Positions 1-5,453 of a stretch of DNA of 6,238 bases are shown in pieces. The stretch comes from DHVE2 group archaeon (GTDB lineage: Archaea > Thermoplasmatota > Thermoplasmata > Thermoplasmatales > Aciduliprofundaceae): contig WAOZ01000159.1 of the NCBI GenBank assembly GCA_015520975.1, positions 1-6,238 on the forward strand, written 5' to 3'. The position numbers were made by a program, and so were the translations under genes. Positions within the stretch are counted from its first letter, which is position 1; every line of letters starts with the position of its first letter. Below the pieces are notes generated by a model. The model was not told the DNA's origin, ran no database searches, and saw nothing but the letters and a program-made list of their open reading frames with translations.

Positions 1-1
1 A

Positions 2-16
2 AATGAGCGCCGGTGA
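2..16 (+). CDS. Possible 3' end of an upstream gene (last codons only)
   Basis: The frame starting at base 2 reads Asn-Glu-Arg-Arg and then TGA at 14-16. That TGA shares its A with the ATG of the cysteine-synthase-like gene (TGATG), an arrangement typical of translationally coupled operon genes. Only four sense codons are visible, so nothing can be said of function. The frame starting at base 1 has its own stop at 4-6, so a different upstream gene end is also possible. Confidence 0.35.
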   Translation, partial: NERR

Positions 17-852
17 TGGCTTTTGCAAAAAAGATAGAAATCCTTGAAAAAGCAGTGGGAAATACACCAGAGATTATTTTAGAGGATAGCATAGTCGCGA
101 AACTCGAACGTACCAATTTTACAGGTAGTATAAAAGACAGGCTGGTGCTTGAGGCGATTAAAGAAGCTTTTAAAAATGGCTCGCCAGAAGGTTTTGTTGA
201 AGCAACCACAGGAAATACAGGAATAAGCCTTGCGGCCATGTCAGCTTTTCTTGGCAAGAAAACGATTATAGTTATGCCTAAATCAATGAGTAAAGAAAGA
301 GCGCTATTGATAAAGCATTACGGTGCAGAGGTTGTTCTAGTGGAAGATATGCCCACTGCGAAAATCCGAGCTGAATACTTGGCCACCAAAACGCGGTACA
401 TATACTTAAACCAGTTTGAAAATCCAGCCACGCTCAGAGCGGGAATGAAACTGGGCAGAGAGTTTCTTAAATGGTGCCTGGAAAACAATTTCATTCCAGA
501 AGTTCTTGTAGCAGGAGTTGGTACTGGTGGCACACTCGCTGGAACTGCAAAAGTTCTTAAATCACATTTTCCGAAGATGAAGATATACGCAGTGCATCCT
601 GTGGGTCAAATAGATGGGATAGGCGATGGCGTGGATACCCCGTTGCTCAAAAGCGTGAAAATAGATTCATGGATCAAAATCAGCCGCGAAGAGGCTGTTA
701 AAGGCGCCCGTGAGCTTGCAAAAATTGGTCTCGGTGTTGGATTATCAAGCGGCGCGAATTACATCGCTTCGAAGAGAGTTAAAAAAAGGGTTCTGACGGT
801 TTTACCTGACTCTGCAGAGCGGTATTTCTCCACGGAACTGTTCAAACACTAG
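16..852 (+). CDS. PLP-dependent cysteine synthase family protein
   Basis: The 278-residue product is a fold-type II PLP enzyme of the cysteine synthase / cystathionine beta-synthase family. It probably makes L-cysteine in the cytosol from an activated serine and sulfide. Visible motifs: GNTP at 15-18; GSIKDR at 37-42, with K40 the expected Schiff-base lysine; the substrate loop TTGNTG at 65-70; QFENPA at 133-138; the glycine-rich phosphate-binding loop GVGTGGT at 167-173; GIGDG at 201-205; SSGAN at 244-248, whose serine pairs with the pyridine nitrogen in the family; and PDSAERY at 264-270. It is shorter than the usual 300 or more residues, mostly because the segment between GNTP and SIKDR is compressed. 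GTG at 13 is an alternative start; ATG at 16 is preferred because of the TGATG junction. O-acetylserine, O-phosphoserine or another donor cannot be distinguished here. The 3' end overlaps the convergent hydrolase gene by 11 bases. Confidence 0.9.
   Translation: MAFAKKIEILEKAVGNTPEIILEDSIVAKLERTNFTGSIKDRLVLEAIKEAFKNGSPEGFVEATTGNTGISLAAMSAFLGKKTIIVMPKSMSKERALLIKHYGAEVVLVEDMPTAKIRAEYLATKTRYIYLNQFENPATLRAGMKLGREFLKWCLENNFIPEVLVAGVGTGGTLAGTAKVLKSHFPKMKIYAVHPVGQIDGIGDGVDTPLLKSVKIDSWIKISREEAVKGARELAKIGLGVGLSSGANYIASKRVKKRVLTVLPDSAERYFSTELFKH
781..787 (-). terminator. Candidate oligo-T terminator for the minus-strand operon
   Basis: On the minus strand a run of seven T follows CCC, about 55 bases past the hydrolase stop. 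Archaeal termination often needs only a U-rich stretch. The run is inside the cysteine-synthase-like gene, where the sense strand encodes Lys codons, so it may be only a codon effect. Confidence 0.35.
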
Positions 853-1966
853 CACCGCCCAGTTCTTCTAGTTGTTCAGCGCTCCTTGCCTGCTCGTCAG
901 TCATCTCTTTAACGCCCATTTTTCGCCGTATCCAGAGAACAATAGCATATGAAATCAGCACAGGAGGTAGAACGTAGTAAATGATGTAATTGAGGAGACT
1001 CACAGTATACCATTCGGCGTAATTCGAATAGGATATGTTGAGCATCTGCGTCCAGGGCATCTCAAAATATTTCACAGGACTCCAAGCGTTCATATTGAAA
1101 ATAATGAGAAGCACATTTATGTAATTGGTATAAACATTGGCAAGTGTACTCATACTTCGTGTAACTTTGAACCCTGGAACGCGTTTGGTGGTAAATGGAG
1201 GAAACATATTGCTACCCATCAATCCAAAATGGTCTGTGAGTATATGCGACCAGAACCCAAGCATTATTATCCAGAACGCTGTCCATCCAAGCGGTGTGAA
1301 TCCGTAAATCGCAAAACCCAGTGGCGCAAACATTACGCCTAAAGTAATGCTGTGCGCCCATCTTCTGTGCCAAGGTATGAAATCCGCTCTCACGGAACCA
1401 TCTTCCTCTGGAAAGAATGAAAAATCGGGGCCCGAGAGAATATCCACATAGGTAACCTTATCATAATCGTATTTCAGATCAGCGGAGAAACTTGCCTCTG
1501 CATGCGATTTTGATTCAGGGAGATAAGAATTGATATACGGCCTCTTTTCAAACCCCGAAATTACTGGACCTATGTCGCATATAACTTTCTTATTCTCTGT
1601 ATCAAACTGCACTGAATACTGTCTCCACTGATCCGATGAGATTTTGATGGTGTGAAGCATCACATTAACCTCTCTTTTTTCGGATGCTGCTTGATCTATT
1701 GCTTTAGCAAGAGTTTCAGCCACAAGTTTCGGATCTATGTTCCATTCATCCATATCCACCTCGTAATCATGTCTTTGAATATACCGTGCAAATCTGAAAT
1801 CTATTGTGTCTGGCAGTATGCCGAATATACCACCCAGAATTATTATCAGCGCTTTGTTCTGCACGATGGCATTTGCTATCAAGTTGTTTCCGTAATACAT
1901 ATTCGCTATTACCACGACGAATGTTGCCGTCGTTAATCCAGCAAGGAAATGTGCAAATCCCTTCAT
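842..1966 (-). CDS. YdjM/DUF457-type membrane-bound metal-dependent hydrolase with inserted domain
   Basis: The 374-residue product is an integral membrane protein carrying the scattered metal-ligand motifs of the YdjM family (LexA-binding, inner-membrane-associated putative hydrolase): H6 in the N-terminal FAHFLAG; LPDTIDF at 51-57 with D53 and D56; HRRWAHS at 200-206; and SHILTDH at 240-246 with H241 and D245. Hydrophobic segments lie near 10-27, 38-52, 207-222, 225-243, 281-292 and 322-346. A charged tail (348-374) follows the last one. The DxxD motif and HRxxxHS are normally close together, but here a polar stretch of about 140 residues (about 58-198) separates them and probably forms a separate soluble domain. 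The substrate is unknown for the family. The gene is last in the minus-strand string, starting 6 bases after the permease stop codon; its ribosome binding site overlaps that stop. Confidence 0.8.
   Translation of the reverse strand: MKGFAHFLAGLTTATFVVVIANMYYGNNLIANAIVQNKALIIILGGIFGILPDTIDFRFARYIQRHDYEVDMDEWNIDPKLVAETLAKAIDQAASEKREVNVMLHTIKISSDQWRQYSVQFDTENKKVICDIGPVISGFEKRPYINSYLPESKSHAEASFSADLKYDYDKVTYVDILSGPDFSFFPEEDGSVRADFIPWHRRWAHSITLGVMFAPLGFAIYGFTPLGWTAFWIIMLGFWSHILTDHFGLMGSNMFPPFTTKRVPGFKVTRSMSTLANVYTNYINVLLIIFNMNAWSPVKYFEMPWTQMLNISYSNYAEWYTVSLLNYIIYYVLPPVLISYAIVLWIRRKMGVKEMTDEQARSAEQLEELGGASV
919..923 (+). terminator. Weak candidate oligo-T terminator for the cysteine-synthase-like gene
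   Basis: There is no spacer after the + strand gene. The first run of five T on the + strand is here, about 67 bases after its stop, inside the hydrolase gene. This is a weak call from base composition alone. Confidence 0.2.
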
Positions 1967-1970
1967 TTTC

Positions 1971-1977
1971 GCTCACC
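1971..1977 (-). promoter_or_regulatory. Ribosome binding site of the hydrolase gene
   Basis: The minus strand reads GGTGAGC, partly matching the archaeal consensus GGAGGTGAT, with 9 bases between its GG and the ATG at 1966. It overlaps the TGA stop of the permease gene (1973-1975), so a ribosome finishing the permease is already at the site. This fits coupled translation. Confidence 0.6.
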
Positions 1978-3295
1978 ACAACCCGAATAATGAGCCGAGA
2001 GATATCCCACTCATATTAAGCCAGATTGGCACAAGTATCACCGCAAGACAGTGCGATCTACGTGAATTGAAAAGCACGGGGATCAAACCTATGGCTGTTG
2101 CAACGCTCATTATGAGAAGACCCTGCCAGCTGGTCATAAAATACACCAGCGCAATCACTATACCTAAAACAGTAAGATTCAGAACTTTCGGATTTATCCT
2201 ATATATTCTTGTGGCCAGGAACCTTGAAGCATAAATAACCATAAAAAATGAGATTACTCCAGCGATTGCAATACCCATATCCACCATGTAAAACTGCTGA
2301 ACGCTCTCAGGTGTGAAAAACAAATTTATACCCATCGCCAATGCTCCTCTTCGGAGATGCAACGTGGGTAGGAAAAACAGCGATATCGCACCCACATAAT
2401 ACACAACCCGCGATGCGCCCATGGATACGAGAAAACTCTTATCCCCTTTCTGCGCAAACGCATGTGATGCCATATACCCTCCAACGCCAGCGGTCACGGC
2501 GGGGAGAAACGCGGCAAACAGGCCTCCAGATGCTCCCGCCACAGAGCCATGGACAATCTCCCGCGGATGCGCATCTATGCTTTTCGGTATATTCTGCTCA
2601 GGTATTTCATATTTGGAAATGAGATTCAGAATTATGGATGATGTGGCAAAAAGACCTATTAAAGGTGCCATCAACCCCTGAAACGCCCTATCTGCAGGGA
2701 TTATAGTTTTGTTGAATACAATTATTCCCAAGATCGCGGATAAAAAGAATGTGAGATACCCTGCAAGTATGGTTTTCCAGCCCTCTTTTAGTCCATGAAG
2801 TGGATTCTTATGTCTCCCAAAATCCTTGGGGAACTCGGAAACCAGCATGTACGCGATAACCGCACCAATAATCCAGTGGATATTGGGCTGAACAATGCTC
2901 CAGACTATAGCAAGCGGGCCCATAAATAAAGGCACAAATATGGTAATCGCAATAACACCGATTAACGCTCCAGTGGCAATGAGTACCACCGCTTCATGAC
3001 CGCGCCCTTCCTTTAAATATCTCAAAGACGGCATGAGAACGAACATTGTTGAATCATCGGGCGCGCTGAAATATATGGACGGAATCGTGAACACAAAAGC
3101 ATAACTGACAAGCATTCCTATCAGCATCAGAACCATCTGCATAGAATCCAGAACAAGCCCAGCAGTAAAATAGAACAGGAGGAAGAAACCAATCACATTA
3201 TAAACATGCAATCCAGGTAACATCGAAAGTGCGGAACCTATAAGTGTGCCGATAACCACGAACAGAATGCACATAAGAAGATATTCAATCGTCAA
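1973..3295 (-). CDS. TctA-like permease, archaeal COG1784 type
   Basis: The 440-residue, very hydrophobic product resembles the archaeal branch of the TctA permease family (large membrane subunit of tripartite tricarboxylate transporters). The N-terminal half has a Gly-rich stretch ending in LPGLHVYNV (26-34), the family's PGLH element. The second half has GASGGLFAAFLPAVTAGVGG (254-273), with P265 and T268 in the equivalent position, so the inverted two-half design is visible. About ten or more membrane segments are present, with a polar stretch around 226-250. RSH at 412-414 near the C-terminus also fits what I recall of the archaeal group. No TctB or TctC gene is visible beside it, and its substrate is unknown. 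The start is TTG at 3295-3293, chosen because a strong GGAGGTGAT precedes it with ideal spacing; the next in-frame ATG is seven codons downstream (3274-3272) and lacks such a site. The TTG overlaps the stop of the preceding gene by 4 bases (TTGA). Confidence 0.82.
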   Translation of the reverse strand: MTIEYLLMCILFVVIGTLIGSALSMLPGLHVYNVIGFFLLFYFTAGLVLDSMQMVLMLIGMLVSYAFVFTIPSIYFSAPDDSTMFVLMPSLRYLKEGRGHEAVVLIATGALIGVIAITIFVPLFMGPLAIVWSIVQPNIHWIIGAVIAYMLVSEFPKDFGRHKNPLHGLKEGWKTILAGYLTFFLSAILGIIVFNKTIIPADRAFQGLMAPLIGLFATSSIILNLISKYEIPEQNIPKSIDAHPREIVHGSVAGASGGLFAAFLPAVTAGVGGYMASHAFAQKGDKSFLVSMGASRVVYYVGAISLFFLPTLHLRRGALAMGINLFFTPESVQQFYMVDMGIAIAGVISFFMVIYASRFLATRIYRINPKVLNLTVLGIVIALVYFMTSWQGLLIMSVATAIGLIPVLFNSRRSHCLAVILVPIWLNMSGISLGSLFGLW

Positions 3296-4644
3296 TATAT
3301 CACCTCCACAGAATCGTTTGTGTATGCCCTAACCTTAATTTCCCAATCACCGTTGTAAATCAGTGCCATACCTCTCACAACCACCTTACTTCCGCTTTGT
3401 AATAGCCCGGATATGCTGCTTTTATGCTCCACATACACATTCACAACACATCCCGGATAACTTGCATTGTAAAGGGTTATGCTCACAGAGCCCGAAGAAT
3501 ACTCTGTGTAATCCGCCACAATACCCTCCACACGCATCAACCCGTAAAGATGATATTCCGTCGTGGCTTCATAACTTTTCCTCTCCACAAGTTCGCATTG
3601 CGGATGCGCTATGAGCTCCCATTTGGGCTCAATAATGTAATCACTTTCGCGTATTATGGCGATCTCCCAGTGTCCGGCAAACCATTCAAATTTGCCCTGC
3701 AGCTCCACATGCTCTCCGACATCGTAGTACCGCACACCGGATGATACATACACACAAATCTCCGTGCCGTTCTGGTCAATGAAAATGGTGTTGTTTGCCT
3801 CGTCTTTATGCACAACAGTTGCCCAGAGTATTCTGGCACTGGTTCCATTGTACTTCTCCGGATCAGAAAGAAGCGTGGAAAGATTGTATACAGGATATAG
3901 CGTGGACGGTTGATATGAACGGTAATATTCCAGAGTGCCGTAAAAACGCGATATGCCGGAGGAGATATTCTTTAAATTAGTTATATTGAGAGACACATAC
4001 GCCCGCGGCATTATAACATCCAGCAATTCATCTACGGATAAAACATAACCCCACGAATACTCCCTGACACCGGTTATATTTCCAGTAAGATATATCCCCT
4101 CTCCATTTTTATAGGCCCACGGCGGAGAATTTGAAAGAGCTGTTAAATTACGAATGCTGGAAAATTCAGGGCGCTTTATGACAAGATAATCGGGATTATT
4201 AAGAGTGATTGATTTTGTCGTGCTGTAGAAAAATGTGCCGCGGACATCAACCAGATCACCCATACCCGGCACCTTTCTTTCAGAGACCACTTTCCACATA
4301 ACGCTGCGGTAAATTTTAACGGTCAAATCCCCTGTGCCGTCATTTATCGTGAATACCAATGCGGTTACACCGTAAGAGCCTTCATAAACTCTCGGATAAT
4401 CAACCACATAGCCTTTAACTCTGACAAAATTGCGGTCATCGCTCATTGAGAGGTCTTTGATCTTTGTGACAGGTATCCCGGCCGCAGCATACGATAGAAT
4501 TGAATACGCCGAAGCGATTATCAAAAGAGATAGCGCCACAGCGTATATCCTGTTGAGCCTTATTCTCTTCTTTACATTAGCGGTACAGTAGGGGCACAGC
4601 ACCGTATCATCAGGGATTTCTCTGCCACAGCTGGGACATTTCAT
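3292..4644 (-). CDS. Zinc ribbon-TM protein with about four extracytoplasmic OB-like modules
   Basis: The product has 450 residues. A short zinc ribbon at 3-20 (C3, C6, C17, C20; CPSC and CPYC knuckles) is followed by a basic stretch (KKRIRLNR, 25-32) and one membrane segment at about 33-55. The positive-inside rule puts the ribbon in the cytosol and the rest outside. Beta-rich repeats resembling OB-folds follow at about 70-156, 180-250, 265-338 and 365-450. They share features with the neighbouring gene: a DGTG turn (102-105), a later VxVxG strand (132-136), a closing WEI (326-328, 434-436), and LNNPD (148-152) against LNSPD in the neighbour. Ten N-x-S/T sequons lie after the membrane segment and none before it. 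C296, C349 and C399 are in the outer part. An in-frame ATG-less extension to 4689 is open, but ATG at 4644 is chosen: it starts exactly at the zinc ribbon, has a GAAGGTGAT site, and overlaps the preceding stop as ATGA. The ligand is unknown; OB-folds can bind nucleic acid, glycans or protein. Confidence 0.8.
   Translation of the reverse strand: MKCPSCGREIPDDTVLCPYCTANVKKRIRLNRIYAVALSLLIIASAYSILSYAAAGIPVTKIKDLSMSDDRNFVRVKGYVVDYPRVYEGSYGVTALVFTINDGTGDLTVKIYRSVMWKVVSERKVPGMGDLVDVRGTFFYSTTKSITLNNPDYLVIKRPEFSSIRNLTALSNSPPWAYKNGEGIYLTGNITGVREYSWGYVLSVDELLDVIMPRAYVSLNITNLKNISSGISRFYGTLEYYRSYQPSTLYPVYNLSTLLSDPEKYNGTSARILWATVVHKDEANNTIFIDQNGTEICVYVSSGVRYYDVGEHVELQGKFEWFAGHWEIAIIRESDYIIEPKWELIAHPQCELVERKSYEATTEYHLYGLMRVEGIVADYTEYSSGSVSITLYNASYPGCVVNVYVEHKSSISGLLQSGSKVVVRGMALIYNGDWEIKVRAYTNDSVEVIY
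3299..3307 (-). promoter_or_regulatory. Strong Shine-Dalgarno for the TTG-started permease gene
   Basis: The minus strand reads GGAGGTGAT, a nine-base match to the archaeal anti-SD, with 7 bases between GGAGG and the TTG at 3295. It decides the start of the permease. It lies wholly inside the last codons of the preceding gene (the Val-Glu-Val-Ile region). Confidence 0.75.
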
Positions 4645-5453
4645 GATATCACCTTCACATCCGACATCGTTGCGGGGATTATTTCCCATTCACCGCTCAT
4701 CATGCTTCCGTACCATTCGATGCACCCTTTTATCTGCACAGTTTTTCCTTCCAGAGATTCTATGCTCACATTGTTGCCCGTAAGATACACCGTGGCAAAA
4801 GGGATATAGGCATCCATATACCCCGTATCATCCGTTATATTCAGCACATAGCTGCCGCTTGTAGTGCGATAAACGGAAACAACGGTGACATTCAGAGTCA
4901 CGCGCATGTAATTAGCAGAGGGGTATCCTATCGCCAAAATCTCGGAGATGTTCATATAAACAGGCTGTGCGCGATTTATGGTTATGGCATCGGGAGAATT
5001 AAGTATCATATATACATTATCGCCGCGAAAATAGACATTCCCTATAATTTTCACAAAATCGCCATAACCGGGAACCTTATTTTTCTCGACAAGGCGCCCT
5101 ATAACCGGACTGTAAACATGAACGCTCATCACCCCCGTACCATCATCTACATTTATGTAGAGCGTAGATGTACCATCGCTGTGAATAACCAGTGACGGTG
5201 CAGAGGATACAACTCCTTTTATTTCCACCACAGCGTAATTATATGTTTGCGTGATGTCACCTATTTTCACATACTGCACAGGTATGCTCTGAGCGAATAT
5301 AAGCAGAAATACTATGCCTATAATAGCGAAGCTGAGCGAGCCGTACTTGGCATAATAGTAAGCGGTGTGCTTGGGAATCTTCGCGCCGCAGTACGGACAG
5401 CGCTCTAAAGAACCTATATATCGTCCGCACGAAGGACAGGTTTTTCCTTCCAT
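4641..5453 (-). CDS. Zinc ribbon-TM protein with two extracytoplasmic OB-like modules
   Basis: The 270-residue product is a paralog of the next gene downstream. A zinc ribbon at 6-22 (C6, C9, C19, C22) is followed by a linker with K25, K28 and K36 and one membrane segment at about 39-57, giving a predicted cytosolic N-terminus. Two beta-rich OB-like modules follow. The first (about 72-160) has the VVSSAPS start (81-87), DDGTG (103-107), KVPGYGDFVKIIG (126-138) and LNSPD (151-155). The second (about 184-270) has DDTG (208-211), VQIKG (239-243) and WEI (256-258). KVPGMGDLVDVRG in the 450-residue neighbour is an obvious counterpart. Four sequons (N168, N188, N205, N228) all lie on the predicted outside. 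The start is fixed by the zinc ribbon and a GAGGTG site 7 bases upstream. The first 40 bases overlap the preceding gene in another frame; the last 4 overlap the next gene (ATGA). Function unknown; a surface-binding role is inferred. Confidence 0.8.
   Translation of the reverse strand: MEGKTCPSCGRYIGSLERCPYCGAKIPKHTAYYYAKYGSLSFAIIGIVFLLIFAQSIPVQYVKIGDITQTYNYAVVEIKGVVSSAPSLVIHSDGTSTLYINVDDGTGVMSVHVYSPVIGRLVEKNKVPGYGDFVKIIGNVYFRGDNVYMILNSPDAITINRAQPVYMNISEILAIGYPSANYMRVTLNVTVVSVYRTTSGSYVLNITDDTGYMDAYIPFATVYLTGNNVSIESLEGKTVQIKGCIEWYGSMMSGEWEIIPATMSDVKVIS
4648..4656 (-). promoter_or_regulatory. Ribosome binding site fixing the start at 4644
   Basis: The minus strand reads GAAGGTGAT, then ATC, then ATG. 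The layout and 7-base spacing are the same as at the permease gene. The site supports the ATG at 4644 over the longer open frame reaching 4689. Confidence 0.7.

Noticed and set aside
810..819. Perfect 10-base palindrome CTCTGCAGAG
   Set aside because: It lies inside conserved coding sequence (the PDSAERY motif) and is too short to call an operator or hairpin by itself.
2341..2681. Open frames on the + strand opposite the permease
   Set aside because: They show no recognisable protein features, have no ribosome binding site that I could see, and lie opposite a clear membrane protein; they are antisense shadows.
3363..3980. Several + strand open frames opposite the zinc-ribbon OB gene
   Set aside because: They are rich in His, Cys, Pro and Arg, as expected of antisense readings of beta-rich coding sequence, with no domain or start signal.
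4645..4689. Longer N-terminus for the four-module zinc-ribbon protein
   Set aside because: The extra 15 residues are not needed by the zinc ribbon and lie inside the previous gene. The ATG at 4644 has a good ribosome binding site and the classic ATGA overlap.
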